Origin: a virus
Strand: one strand, 5' to 3'
IMG/VR virus record: IMGVR_UViG_3300044985_000164
Span: 1-27,494 of that record
DNA: 27,494 nucleotides
The notes under the pieces were generated by a model. That model was not told where the DNA came from and made no database searches. It worked only from the letters and a program-made list of their open reading frames with translations. The translations under genes were made by a program, and so were the position numbers. Each line of letters starts with the position of its first letter. The first letter of the stretch is position 1. Shown piece by piece: positions 1-9,529 of the stretch.

Positions 1-1
1 T

Positions 2-685
2 CCTGACGATGTTTATAATTACACAAATTTTAAAGATATATTTACGAATACATTTGTTGAAAAGGGGGCGGGTTCGATAAGTGTAGATGCTGCAATATTT
101 GGCGATGATAAATTAATGATTTGTTATTTTGAAGGAAGGCGGCTCGAGGATTTAATAATGATGGATAAAAGTTCGGGGGCGGATATTATTAATAAAATAA
201 AGAAATTCCAGGCGGATTACAAGGTTCCGAATAGTAGGGTTGTTTATGATGCGAACGGGGTTGGTGCTTTTATTGGTGGTACATCTTCGGGGTTTATTCC
301 TGGTGCAATTGGATTTTTAAACAATGGAAAAGCAATTCCAACTTCTAAGGATCTGAGAAAGTTCGCAAATCTTAAAACACAATGTTATTATATCTCAGGC
401 GACAAAGTTAATTCGGGCGAATATTATGTATCTGAAAGGGTGGCGAATATGATGTACGATGATAAAATGACAATGCGACAAAGATTCTTATTTGAAAGGA
501 AAGCAATTAAGAAAGCCAAACGAACAGACGAAGAACCGTATAAACTTATTCAGAAAAAGGAAATGTCGGCAAAGTACTTGCAAGGACAATCGCCCGATTT
601 ACTGGATGCGTTTATGATGAACGAGTATTTTTATTTAGTACCAAAAAGGACGGCACCGAAATCCACAATTGTAAAAAGGCGATGA
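2..685 (+). CDS. terL: Terminase large subunit, C-terminal nuclease part (5' truncated)
   Basis: The reading frame is open from base 2 with no start, so the N-terminal ATPase lies outside the window. What remains looks like the RNase H-fold nuclease of a phage terminase, which cuts concatemeric DNA during packaging into the head. Supporting motifs are an acidic strand SVDAAIFGDD near the start, a second strand VVYDANGVGAFIGG, and a C-terminal SPDLLDAFMMNEYF in which the aspartate of LLDA matches the third metal-binding acid of the family. The basic tail (PKRTAPKSTIVKRR) is unassigned. The stop overlaps the next start in ATGA, indicating translational coupling. An internal ATG at 116 is not the start, because the first acidic motif lies before it. 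The assignment rests on motif recognition. Confidence 0.87.
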   Translation, partial: PDDVYNYTNFKDIFTNTFVEKGAGSISVDAAIFGDDKLMICYFEGRRLEDLIMMDKSSGADIINKIKKFQADYKVPNSRVVYDANGVGAFIGGTSSGFIPGAIGFLNNGKAIPTSKDLRKFANLKTQCYYISGDKVNSGEYYVSERVANMMYDDKMTMRQRFLFERKAIKKAKRTDEEPYKLIQKKEMSAKYLQGQSPDLLDAFMMNEYFYLVPKRTAPKSTIVKRR

Positions 686-1443
686 TAAAATTTAAAGCGG
701 AAGGATTAAAATATACTTGTAAAACTTCTTGGTCCGAAATAACATTTGGAGAATGGAAGCAACTAAATAAAACAAAAGATAATTTAAAGATCTTAGAAAT
801 ATTAACGGGACTTCCTGAAGATAAAATACAAAGATTAAGCGAAAAAAGTCAATTTAATTTATCGGTTGCGATTTCTTTTATTTCTAAACCTTTAAAAATT
901 GAAGATTACAAAGCCCCTGAAGAATTTAAAATTAACCAACGAAAAAAAATTCCGTATGTTCAGGATATAAAAGAAAAGGAGTACGGACAAAAAATATATT
1001 TCCAACATTTATTAACGGAACATAGCCAGGACGAGCAAAAAATAATGGAAGAATCGGTATTAATTTATTCACAACCTTACATCGATAACGATAGATTTGA
1101 ACTTGATCGATTAGATCAATTAAAAAATTCTTTAGATAATGTTTTTTTCGTAGATTTGTATTCGATTGCAATTGCTTACTCTAAACAGTTAAAAAATATT
1201 ATTGAAACTGAGGCGAGGGAATTAAAAGTTACCACAACCTACGAGCAGAAAATGGCGGGAATCGATAAGTTTTCCAGGTTTGGAGTAATGAACACGGTAA
1301 AAGCATTGGCGAATAATAATGTTTTAAATTATGACAAAGTATTACGAATAGAATATAATACGGTTTTCATTCATTTGTTAATAAACAAAACGGAAACAAA
1401 ATACCAGGAAAATTATCGTAATATCTTAGAGAAAAAAAGATAA
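682..1443 (+). CDS. Putative tail assembly chaperone-like protein
   Basis: A 253-residue soluble protein coupled to terL by an ATGA overlap. Its N-terminus (residues 16-50, WSEITFGEWKQL followed by ILEILTGLPEDKIQRLS) resembles the opening of phage tail assembly chaperones, which keep the tape measure soluble while the tail forms. The C-terminal 60 residues are helical, with a hydrophobic patch VFIHLLINK. No signal peptide or membrane segment is visible. Chaperones are often made in two forms by frameshifting. Here the A-run before the stop (1432-1438) gives no useful extension: the -1 frame closes at 1467. The tape measure is 5.5 kb downstream, further than usual, which weakens the call. Confidence 0.45.
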   Translation: MIKFKAEGLKYTCKTSWSEITFGEWKQLNKTKDNLKILEILTGLPEDKIQRLSEKSQFNLSVAISFISKPLKIEDYKAPEEFKINQRKKIPYVQDIKEKEYGQKIYFQHLLTEHSQDEQKIMEESVLIYSQPYIDNDRFELDRLDQLKNSLDNVFFVDLYSIAIAYSKQLKNIIETEARELKVTTTYEQKMAGIDKFSRFGVMNTVKALANNNVLNYDKVLRIEYNTVFIHLLINKTETKYQENYRNILEKKR

Positions 1444-1449
1444 AAAAAA

Positions 1450-1923
1450 ATGATTATATCGATTATTGAAAGCCTGGTAAATCAAATTAATTCTAACGGT
1501 ATTACTTTTGGATTTGGTCACGGTGCTACGTATTGGGCTAACTTGTTAGAAGATGAATTCGATTTCGGAGAATTTAAAGCATTAATTTATTTAGATCAAC
1601 CAATTACAACTGATTATTTATTAACGGCAGGGGGTTACATTGGCGAATTTTATCCGATTACTTTATTCTTTATGTTTAAATCGGAATTAGATTATACACC
1701 AGCCGAACACGATGAATTTTGTATAGAACCCGCAAACGATGCGATTAGGCAATTTATTTCTATTTGTCAAAGCCGTACAGATCTAATCGATGAAGTTCAG
1801 GATGCCACGGCACTAGAATTTATTAATTTACTAGATGTAAATGTATCGGGCAAAACATTGTCGATTAAATTGAAGCCGAGAATAAATAAAGGCGTTTGCG
1901 TACCACCAATTCCAGCACCTTAA
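1450..1923 (+). CDS. Hypothetical protein, possible tail-completion or neck protein
   Basis: A 157-residue acidic protein starting at the ATG after a run of nine A, 6 bp past the preceding stop. It is rich in aromatic and beta-prone residues (GFGHGATYWANLL, then ALIYLDQPITTDYLLTAGGYIGEF) and ends in a proline-rich tail CVPPIPAP. No catalytic motif, signal peptide or membrane segment is seen. Its place between the putative chaperone and an HK97 gp10-like protein, together with its size, fits the small head-tail joining or tail-terminator proteins of siphophages. No family signature was recognised, so the role is inferred from position alone. It lies in the same frame as the upstream gene but is separated from it by a TAA. 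Confidence 0.4.
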   Translation: MIISIIESLVNQINSNGITFGFGHGATYWANLLEDEFDFGEFKALIYLDQPITTDYLLTAGGYIGEFYPITLFFMFKSELDYTPAEHDEFCIEPANDAIRQFISICQSRTDLIDEVQDATALEFINLLDVNVSGKTLSIKLKPRINKGVCVPPIPAP

Positions 1924-1926
1924 AAG

Positions 1927-2388
1927 ATGGCGGAAGAATCAAAAGATATAATTAAACAGTTTGGAAATAACCTTTTAAAGGATATGAAGGCGGCAGTACC
2001 TTCGGCAACTGGTAAAACGAGAGATTCTTTAAATATTGAGTTTACGAAAACTGGTTTTATTATTAGAGGGGGCGCACAAATTGGGGCGATAATTGACGGA
2101 AGGAAACCGACAAAGCAAGGTGCGAAGAAAGGTAACCCAACGCTACGGGATGAAATTTTAGAATGGATAAAAGCGAAAAGTATCCAGCCCCGAGAAAGTT
2201 CAATGTCGCAAGAAACTTTGGCGTTTTTAATTTCAAGGTCAATACATAAAAACGGTTATCCAGGAAAAGGAAACATTTTTAAAAGTGTAATTACGGCTTC
2301 GAGAATTGCTTCATTAACTGAAACACTAATTACGAATGAAGCGTTAGCGATTCAATCTAATTTAATAAAGGAATTTAACTTTAAATAA
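1927..2388 (+). CDS. HK97 gp10-like neck/tail-completion protein
   Basis: A 153-residue basic protein. An amphipathic N-terminal helix (DIIKQFGNNLLKDMKAAVP) leads into ATGKTRDSLNIEF and a glycine-rich beta segment FIIRGGAQIGAIIDGRKPT. Near residues 98-120 comes AFLISRSIHKNGYPGKG, followed by NIFKSVI. The order of amphipathic helix, 'TGxTRxSL', beta strands and a conserved 'I.KNGYPG..NIF' block near the C-terminus is how gp10-like neck or tail-completion proteins of Bacteroidota phages look. They help join the capsid connector to the tail. It lies 3 bp after the previous gene and directly abuts the next one. Family membership is inferred from this pattern. Confidence 0.6.
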   Translation: MAEESKDIIKQFGNNLLKDMKAAVPSATGKTRDSLNIEFTKTGFIIRGGAQIGAIIDGRKPTKQGAKKGNPTLRDEILEWIKAKSIQPRESSMSQETLAFLISRSIHKNGYPGKGNIFKSVITASRIASLTETLITNEALAIQSNLIKEFNFK

Positions 2389-3816
2389 ATGAGTACAACA
2401 ATAACGAGCAGACCTGAAGCAACTATTAACGGAAATGTTTTAACGGTTAGTAAATGGAACGCGGTACACCATCCAATTAAATACGGTTTGCAGCGTAGAG
2501 ATTACGAAACGGATGTAATTACTTTGGCTGGACCGGGCTTAATTGAATGTACGATAACGGCTGGTTTGGCTGGTTTGCCTTCAGTTGAATTCACGGTCGG
2601 TAAATTTGTTTATTTGGATATATTGGGCGCTAGTCCTGGAAGCGGAAATTTTGAAATTGATTCGATTGTTGATCCTGATACGATACTTTTGAAAAATCCT
2701 GATTTAGTTACGATAACTGGTTCGGGTTTCTTTAATGATTTAGAACGCTCAAACTTTTTTATTGAAACAAAAATATTCGACAAATCCAGCGGATCAAATG
2801 TTTTGCTTTCGACATCCATTAATAAACCATTAGCGGACGGATCAATTGAAGTAGATGTTAGTTCGTTTCTAAAGTCATTGGTTGGCTATGTAGATGAATA
2901 CGATTTTAGTACCTTAAACGTGAAGGATTTAAGTTTAGGCGGGATCTTTAATATAGAGTATGCGGAAAGGTGGTTCGGAAATATTGGTTCGTTTGTGGTA
3001 GATGCAAACGATTATTATTTTACCAATTCGTCTAAACAGATTGGCGATATATATGGTTCTAATATGGGCGAGTATGTTCCTTTTGAACAATTTACAATCG
3101 GAGAGATTGCGAAATTTATGACGGATTTTGAAGTACCGACACACTTTCCAAACTTCCCGCACTCTTTAACATTTATTCAGGGCGATGAATTAACGGGGAC
3201 GAATACTAGGTTGTTTATTGATACATTTGATATTAATAATTCGCCTTTATTTAACGGGAATGTTCCTTTAGATGTTACGCAAAAACCTTTTGTTAATAGG
3301 CTTTTGATTGCGCAAAGTGCTATTTCTTACGCTGAATTTTATATCGAAGATAATGGTACGCAAGTAATTGAAACTAAACGTATTAAGGTAGATAGCGAAT
3401 GTAAAGATTTTCCGATTTATTTAACCTGGATTAATTCTTTAGGTGGTTACGATTCTTGGTTATTCTTTAAAACTAATAAAGTAAAAATAAGGACGAAACT
3501 AGAAAACCAGCATTTAAAAAATATTGAAGATCTTGAAACCTCAATCGGTAATATTGATATTACGGGAAAATCAATACAACCGCAAGTCGATTTCGGTGCA
3601 AGGGTTCAGGCGGAAGATATGGACGGAATGGCGGGATTGTTTGGAAGTCCTAAAGTATTATATTTGACGAATCCTGAAACGTGGCAAACTGACGGGGCAA
3701 AATGGCAAAGGGTAATTATTAAACCAGGTTCTTTATTAACCTCGGAATCGAATGTTTCTTTTGTTGATATTAAATTGACGATGTTGTTACCAACGAGAAA
3801 CACACAAAAGGAATAA
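2389..3816 (+). CDS. Beta-rich tail structural protein
   Basis: A 475-residue protein starting directly after the stop of the gp10-like gene. The N-terminal block TSRPEATINGNVLTVSKWNA, followed by HHPIKYGLQRRDY, resembles the start of tail proteins in flavobacterial siphophages, where a strand-rich domain opens proteins encoded just before the large tail proteins. The rest is beta-rich with many Asp, Asn and Gly turns. A C-terminal domain begins near residue 380 (DLETSIGNIDITGKSIQPQVDFGAR). There is no signal peptide, membrane segment or enzyme motif. A distal-tail or baseplate role is most likely; the major tail protein is a less likely alternative. The next gene starts directly after this stop, so the two are probably cotranslated. 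Confidence 0.5.
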   Translation: MSTTITSRPEATINGNVLTVSKWNAVHHPIKYGLQRRDYETDVITLAGPGLIECTITAGLAGLPSVEFTVGKFVYLDILGASPGSGNFEIDSIVDPDTILLKNPDLVTITGSGFFNDLERSNFFIETKIFDKSSGSNVLLSTSINKPLADGSIEVDVSSFLKSLVGYVDEYDFSTLNVKDLSLGGIFNIEYAERWFGNIGSFVVDANDYYFTNSSKQIGDIYGSNMGEYVPFEQFTIGEIAKFMTDFEVPTHFPNFPHSLTFIQGDELTGTNTRLFIDTFDINNSPLFNGNVPLDVTQKPFVNRLLIAQSAISYAEFYIEDNGTQVIETKRIKVDSECKDFPIYLTWINSLGGYDSWLFFKTNKVKIRTKLENQHLKNIEDLETSIGNIDITGKSIQPQVDFGARVQAEDMDGMAGLFGSPKVLYLTNPETWQTDGAKWQRVIIKPGSLLTSESNVSFVDIKLTMLLPTRNTQKE

Positions 3817-6800
3817 ATGGCTTTAGAAGTTTACATAAACGAGGAATTAATCGAGTTAAAACCGAAGATAAATATCGGACTTACTTACCAGGTAGGATCG
3901 ATTTTAAATCTTAGCGGAAGGGCTGGAAATCTGAGTAATAAATTTACGGTTCCTAAAACTCAAATTAATACTAAGATCTTAGAACATATTTCGAATATAA
4001 ATTCGGGAACGGATATTCCATATAAAAGGAATTCGGGAAGGATAGTACAAAACGGAATCGAATTATTTCCTGACGGATTAGCGATTATAGAATCAGCGGG
4101 GCGAGATTATTCAATTACTGTTTATTCAGGTAATGTTTCGTTCTTTGATTTAATTAAGGGCCGCAATATTTCCGATTTGGATTGGTTGGATTCTTGCCAC
4201 GATTATGATATTCCTACAATAATTGCTTCGTTTACTAATAATTCAGATTATATTTATCCGATCGTTGATTGGGGAAACGGTGTTGAATTGTTAGATAATA
4301 CAGATACGCAAAATTCGAATTCTCTTTTACCTTGTGCGAGGACTTCAGTTATATTAGAAAAAATGATTTCGAATGTTGGCTACGAATTGAAAGGTACTTT
4401 TAAAGATACGGATCAATATTCACGACATTTAACGGCACCGAATAAATTTGGATTCTCAGAATCGGAAGTAAATAATGCAACTGGAACGGCTAATGATGTT
4501 GTTCCAATATCTGAAACAAAGCAAGTTTTAAGTACTTGTATTGATCCTTTACCTTTTCTCGAAGATAATCCTTTAGACTATCAAACGATCGCGTGGGAAT
4601 CGTTCTTAATAGATAAAGCGGTTTTTGATAATAATTATTTTGGAACATTTATTTTCAACAATGTAGGATCTTTTACGAATTATATTCCGATAGGTGGTTA
4701 TAATCAAATCGATGACGATCAAGTTCCCGACAATGCGATTTGGGGTAATGGTCAAATTAACGATACGCATTGTTGTTATACAAGCGACAAAAATACTGTT
4801 AACGATTTAATACTTCATAATTTTTCAACTGGTATTTCGATAGTTATTGCAACCGTTAATGGTTCTATTAATTGGAAGGTTTCAATGACTGAAACTAACG
4901 AAGGATATGTTGCGTATTCTGTTACTACGGCAACATTCAGAGAGGTTAAATTATACGAAATATCTACGGCAACAACAACAACGATTTATTCTAATAATCT
5001 TGGCGGGACTCCTTCGCCAGTTGAAAACTTAAAGATTTGGAATAATCGTATATCTTGGCGAGATATTGATGTTACGGGCGGATTGTTTATGTACGATATT
5101 ACATCGACAGTAACGAAAACTGTTTCAACTTCTTTAAATATTCTCGCTTCCGAAATAGATCATAACGGTGACGACTTAGTTTGGCACGACTTTACAACGA
5201 AGGATACAAGTATTTTTAATTATGTACTAGGAACTAACTCGGTTATTGAAAACACCCCAGGCGGTGGAGATATAGAAACATTAAAAGTTTTTGGAGATTA
5301 TGCAACATATTTCAACAATATAACAGACGATTTTCAATCTTTTAAAATTAGTACGTCATCTTTAGTTACTGTAATAAATCACGGATCTGATATTGTTGAC
5401 GGAAGTGCGAGAACATTAACGAAATTGTCCTGGATTGTTACGGGTGGTCAATTGTATTGGTACGATTTACTAACTGATACGATCGTTGTTACAATAGAAG
5501 TTAACGGAGAAGTTGGCGAGGACCGAATTGATATGTCCGATACTTACATTAGTTATATTGCTAATAGTTTTAATGATGTTAGATATTATAATTTAGTTGG
5601 TGTTGGTGCTGTTACAACAATCGATGCGACATTAGATCAAAAACAAAAAATTAAGGTCGGAAAATCGGATGTTATATTTTATTTGGTTGCTGGTTCATTA
5701 GATGAAATAAAATACTACGATATAAACGGAGCGAGTTTTTTTACTGCGATTACTGATATTGTTCAAAATGTTACTTTTGAAAAGGCACTAAATAACGATA
5801 GGCTTTTATTTGATAATCAAAATCCTGCGGATGATCCAACAACAAGGGTTGCGTATTTGAATCCTTTAAAAAATGCTTTAAGTGTTACCCATACAATGCA
5901 AATAAAGGAAAACGGAATTGCGATTTATTCACTAGATGTAACAAGAAACAATCCAGTTAATCCGCCTTATGATAGAACTATAAATACGGGAAATATTATT
6001 GTTAATACTGGTTCGGAATATTCTGTTTGCTTTTTTACTTCAGCAATTAAAGACGAAACTATTACATACCCGATCGACTTTGATTTAGATACAAGTTCGT
6101 TTTCATTTACGGCAACTTCTCGAATTCCTTATGGTGCGAAAATAGATTTTGCAGCGTTGTTCGATTGGGGTCAAGACAAATTATTGAAGGATGTTTTAAA
6201 TCAATATTCTTTAACAATACAAACAAATGAAATAACGAAACAAGTTTTTTTAACTCCATTGGACGACCTTGCGATAAATTTATTAAAAGCTAAAGATTGG
6301 AGCCAAAAAATAGATTTAAGAAAAGAACCAAATGTTAAATATAAATTATCAGGATACGGACAAACTAATTATTTTAATTATAAAGAAGATGACGATGTCG
6401 AAGAAGATTTCGGTCAAGGATCATTCGATATTAACGATACAAGTTTAGAAGCTGAAAAGGATATTATAACACTTAATTCGGCTGCGGCTGTAAGTGGCTT
6501 CCGTGTTGTTGACCATCATACGCCATTAATTCCGTTTTGTACTGGTCCGGGCAACTTCTTTGAAAAGAAATTAACTCGACATTTATTGTTAGATCCTGAA
6601 AACTTTACTTTAAATTTAAAGAATACGGATACGGTAGATACGGGAAGTACTTCAACGGATATTCCTTTTTGTTATTTTAAGAAGGGCGGCAAAGTTGATA
6701 GTTTAGATTTTCAAAGTTTACTTGACGATAATTATACGATACTTCAGGGAATGACGGATAAAATTAAATTCATTAGTGCGAATTTTATTCTTCGTGAAGT

Positions 6801-6945
6801 GGATGTTCAAAACATAGATTTCACAATTCCAATTTTTTTAGATGTTCATACGCCAGGTTTCCAAGCAAACGGTTATTTTTACATAAATAAAATATCCAAT
6901 TTTAAGGAAAACGCACCGACTAAAGTTGATTTAATAAGGTTATAA
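3817..6945 (+). CDS. Large tail/baseplate protein with inserted beta-propeller
   Basis: A 1042-residue protein. Residues 1-125 (ALEVYINEELIELKPKINIG ... SGRAGNLSNKFTVPKTQIN) look like the N-terminal domain of large Bacteroidota phage tail proteins. Residues of about 770-1042 resume that character (DKLLKDVLNQYSLTIQTNEI) and finish in a beta-rich end. Between them, roughly residues 300-685, lie seven to nine degenerate repeats of 30-45 residues. They follow a pattern of a hydrophobic strand, an aromatic or aspartate turn and a 'lYdi.t.t...' strand, for example FMYDITSTVTKT, IFNYVLGTNSVI, LYWYDLLTDTIV and VRYYNLVGVGAV. This is the texture of a TolB-like beta-propeller. By position, directly upstream of the tape measure gene, it is probably a tail-tip or baseplate component. 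The propeller may bind the host surface; that is inference. Confidence 0.6.
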   Translation: MALEVYINEELIELKPKINIGLTYQVGSILNLSGRAGNLSNKFTVPKTQINTKILEHISNINSGTDIPYKRNSGRIVQNGIELFPDGLAIIESAGRDYSITVYSGNVSFFDLIKGRNISDLDWLDSCHDYDIPTIIASFTNNSDYIYPIVDWGNGVELLDNTDTQNSNSLLPCARTSVILEKMISNVGYELKGTFKDTDQYSRHLTAPNKFGFSESEVNNATGTANDVVPISETKQVLSTCIDPLPFLEDNPLDYQTIAWESFLIDKAVFDNNYFGTFIFNNVGSFTNYIPIGGYNQIDDDQVPDNAIWGNGQINDTHCCYTSDKNTVNDLILHNFSTGISIVIATVNGSINWKVSMTETNEGYVAYSVTTATFREVKLYEISTATTTTIYSNNLGGTPSPVENLKIWNNRISWRDIDVTGGLFMYDITSTVTKTVSTSLNILASEIDHNGDDLVWHDFTTKDTSIFNYVLGTNSVIENTPGGGDIETLKVFGDYATYFNNITDDFQSFKISTSSLVTVINHGSDIVDGSARTLTKLSWIVTGGQLYWYDLLTDTIVVTIEVNGEVGEDRIDMSDTYISYIANSFNDVRYYNLVGVGAVTTIDATLDQKQKIKVGKSDVIFYLVAGSLDEIKYYDINGASFFTAITDIVQNVTFEKALNNDRLLFDNQNPADDPTTRVAYLNPLKNALSVTHTMQIKENGIAIYSLDVTRNNPVNPPYDRTINTGNIIVNTGSEYSVCFFTSAIKDETITYPIDFDLDTSSFSFTATSRIPYGAKIDFAALFDWGQDKLLKDVLNQYSLTIQTNEITKQVFLTPLDDLAINLLKAKDWSQKIDLRKEPNVKYKLSGYGQTNYFNYKEDDDVEEDFGQGSFDINDTSLEAEKDIITLNSAAAVSGFRVVDHHTPLIPFCTGPGNFFEKKLTRHLLLDPENFTLNLKNTDTVDTGSTSTDIPFCYFKKGGKVDSLDFQSLLDDNYTILQGMTDKIKFISANFILREVDVQNIDFTIPIFLDVHTPGFQANGYFYINKISNFKENAPTKVDLIRL

Positions 6946-6946
6946 G

Positions 6947-9526
6947 ATGGCAAAAAAAGAAACGATAATAATTGAACTGGATTTCGACACAAGCGATTTA
7001 ACGAAAGAGGCTGCAAAAACTAACAAAGTTATTTCGGAATTAAACGAAACGCAAAAACAATTGAAAAAGAATGGCGAGGAAGGTTCGATTCAATTTCAAA
7101 AAAATTCAGAGGCGTTAAGGGCAAACAAAAAAGAGTTAAGAGAAACGAACAAAACTATTGACCAATTAAACCAGGCAAACAAATCAACTGCGGGAAGTAA
7201 CGAGCAATTACGCGCTCAATTATCTATATTGACAAAAGAGTATAACGGATTATCTGAAGCGGAAAGGAAGAACGGTGCGAGAGGAAAAGAGTTAAACGCA
7301 CAAATAAATCAAACGACAGATACATTAAAGGAGAACGAGGAAGGAATCGGGGACAATAGGCGAAGTGTTGGGGACTACGGAAAGGCGTTGGGGGGTACTC
7401 CTTTCGGTTCTTTTATTGGTGGTATTAAATCGATGGGGGCTGCGTTTCTTGCGAATCCAATTGGATTAATTGTTACGGCAATAGTGTTGGCGTTAAAGGC
7501 TTTGTTTGAGGCTTTTAAATCTACCGAGGAAGGCGAAAATAAATTAGCAAAAGTAACGGCAGTTTTTTCAACTGTTTTCGAAAAATTGTTTAATATCTTA
7601 GAACCTTTAGCATCGTTTATATTTGATACATTAGGCAAAGCATTTAATTTTATAGTCGGAGAAGTTGAAAAAGCAGCGAAGGCGATTGAAGCGGGGCTTG
7701 AATTTTTTGGATTTGGAGAAGCGGCAGAGGGTTTGAAGGGTTATCGAAATGAGTTAGAACAAACGGCAAGGGCTGCCGCTTTGATTGCTGATGCGAGAGC
7801 AAAATCGGATAAAATTGAAAGGGGTTTAATTGTAGAAAATGCGAAAGCACAAAGGGCGATAGCTGAAGCGAGAGGTCAAGTAAATGATATTGAAAATGTT
7901 TCTGCAGCGGATAGAAAAAAAGCCTTAGAAGAAGCGGCAAGGCTTACGGATGAACTGGCAGCGAAAGAAGAATCGGCAGCACGATTAAGATTTAAGGCTT
8001 TGCAGCTTGAAAATGGTTTAACCAATTCAAATAAAGATGCGTTAGAAGCTGAAGCGGAAGCGGAAGCGGAGTTAATTAATATCCAAACTAAACGGGCGAA
8101 CCTTCAAAAAGGTTTATTATCTGACCGTAAAAAAGTAAATGCGGAAATATCAAAGGCAAATGCGGCAGCGGTAAAGGCTTCGCAAGATGCTTTAAAAAAG
8201 GAAATTGATTCGCAAAAATTACAATTACAGATATTTATTGAATCACAAGGAGTTCGTGCAAAAACATTGGACGAACAATTGAAACTTTCTGAACAAGTTG
8301 CGGCAAAAGAATTAGAGATTTTACAAAATCAACTGGATGCAAAATTAATTTCCGAAGAGCAATTTCAACTGGCTACATTAGAAATTCAAAACGAACAATT
8401 ATTACAACAATCTGAAGCGGTTATTGAAAACGCTGAACGTGAACTTGAAATTTTCAGAGAAGGAAACGCATCGAAATTAGAAGCGAATCAAATTTTAAAC
8501 GATGAATTATTTCTTCAGGAACAAGAACGACTTGCGCAAAACTTAGAAGCGGAACTTGAATTCCAGGCTTTAAGATTGGAGCAAGGTGTAATAAGTGAAC
8601 AAGAATTTAACGATGCAATTAACCAGGTTAACGAAGAAAATTTCCTGGCGAATAAAGATTTAGAAACTGAGAGAGAAGAAGCGGAAAAAGAAAAGCAGCT
8701 CGAGGATTTAGAATTACAAAAAGAGATTGACGATCTGCAAAGGGAAAGCGTTTTTGAACAAAGGCAAATTGATCTCGACAGACAAAAGGAACAAGAATTA
8801 TTGAACGCAGAAACTACGGGTGCGGATAAACAATTGATCGAAGAAAAGTTCGCGTTGTTCAATAAGAAATTAGAGAAGGACACAAGGAAAGCACAAGTCG
8901 GGGAAGCACTAGCAGCGTTTGATGCGATTGCAGGATTAGCGGCAGGAAATGCCGAAGCAGCGAAAGCGATTGCGATTGCTCAATCTATTATAAATGGCTT
9001 CCAGGGAGTAACGGCAGTACTGGCCGCAAAATCTACGATACCCGAACCAGCGGGTTCAATTGTTAAGGGTATTACTGCGGCTGCAATTGGTGCGACAGCC
9101 TTAATAAATGTTAATAAAATAAGAAGTACACCCGTTCCAAAGGCTGCGAAAGGTGGTGTTTTTGGTGGTAAATTACATTCGGAAGGTGGAACGAAAGGTT
9201 ACTTTGACGATGGAACACAAATCGAAGTTGAAAGGGGCGAATTGTTTGCGGTAGTAAATCGTAATTCAACTGGAATGATTAATGAACTTTCGGATCTTAA
9301 TGTTGCTGGTGGTGGTGTTTCATTTGGTCGAGGTGGTACCGAATCATTTCTTCAAGATGGTGGCGTTGCGATTGATAATGTTTCGGGAAATATTGATTCG
9401 GAAATTGAATCAAATTTACAGATAGTTTCAGCGGTTGAGAGTTTACCTCCGCCAGTTGTGGTTGTTCAAGATATTAACGAAGTCCAGGGCGATACGGCTG
9501 CGGTTGTTGATAGGGCAAATTTATAA
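6947..9526 (+). CDS. Tail tape measure protein
   Basis: An 859-residue, Glu/Lys/Gln/Ala-rich protein that is almost wholly helical and coiled coil, the hallmark of the siphophage tape measure, which sets tail length and is ejected with the DNA. Residues 25-135 are coiled coil. Residues 164-190 (MGAAFLANPIGLIVTAIVLA) are hydrophobic and may enter the host membrane. About 220-640 is a long coiled coil, and about 648-726 is Ala/Ile-rich. The C-terminus has a glycine-rich 'AKGGVFGGKLHSEGGTKGYF' element and GELFAVVNRNSTGMI, as seen at the ends of Bacteroidota tape measures. At about 0.15 nm per residue a tail near 130 nm would be expected. The start is 1 bp after the previous stop. Confidence 0.88.
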   Translation: MAKKETIIIELDFDTSDLTKEAAKTNKVISELNETQKQLKKNGEEGSIQFQKNSEALRANKKELRETNKTIDQLNQANKSTAGSNEQLRAQLSILTKEYNGLSEAERKNGARGKELNAQINQTTDTLKENEEGIGDNRRSVGDYGKALGGTPFGSFIGGIKSMGAAFLANPIGLIVTAIVLALKALFEAFKSTEEGENKLAKVTAVFSTVFEKLFNILEPLASFIFDTLGKAFNFIVGEVEKAAKAIEAGLEFFGFGEAAEGLKGYRNELEQTARAAALIADARAKSDKIERGLIVENAKAQRAIAEARGQVNDIENVSAADRKKALEEAARLTDELAAKEESAARLRFKALQLENGLTNSNKDALEAEAEAEAELINIQTKRANLQKGLLSDRKKVNAEISKANAAAVKASQDALKKEIDSQKLQLQIFIESQGVRAKTLDEQLKLSEQVAAKELEILQNQLDAKLISEEQFQLATLEIQNEQLLQQSEAVIENAERELEIFREGNASKLEANQILNDELFLQEQERLAQNLEAELEFQALRLEQGVISEQEFNDAINQVNEENFLANKDLETEREEAEKEKQLEDLELQKEIDDLQRESVFEQRQIDLDRQKEQELLNAETTGADKQLIEEKFALFNKKLEKDTRKAQVGEALAAFDAIAGLAAGNAEAAKAIAIAQSIINGFQGVTAVLAAKSTIPEPAGSIVKGITAAAIGATALINVNKIRSTPVPKAAKGGVFGGKLHSEGGTKGYFDDGTQIEVERGELFAVVNRNSTGMINELSDLNVAGGGVSFGRGGTESFLQDGGVAIDNVSGNIDSEIESNLQIVSAVESLPPPVVVVQDINEVQGDTAAVVDRANL

Positions 9527-9529
9527 TTT

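Noticed and set aside
1432-1467. Possible programmed -1 frameshift after the chaperone-like gene (A-run before the stop)
   Set aside because: The -1 frame closes at 1467 after a few codons, and the next gene has its own ATG at 1450 in the same frame as the upstream gene, so no longer product would result.
8515-8883. Minus-strand frame of 122 codons opposite the tape measure gene (similar ones at 7375-7638 and 7650-7940)
   Set aside because: Ser/Cys/Phe- or Leu/Pro-rich products without a plausible start region; they mirror the coiled-coil codons of the tape measure gene.
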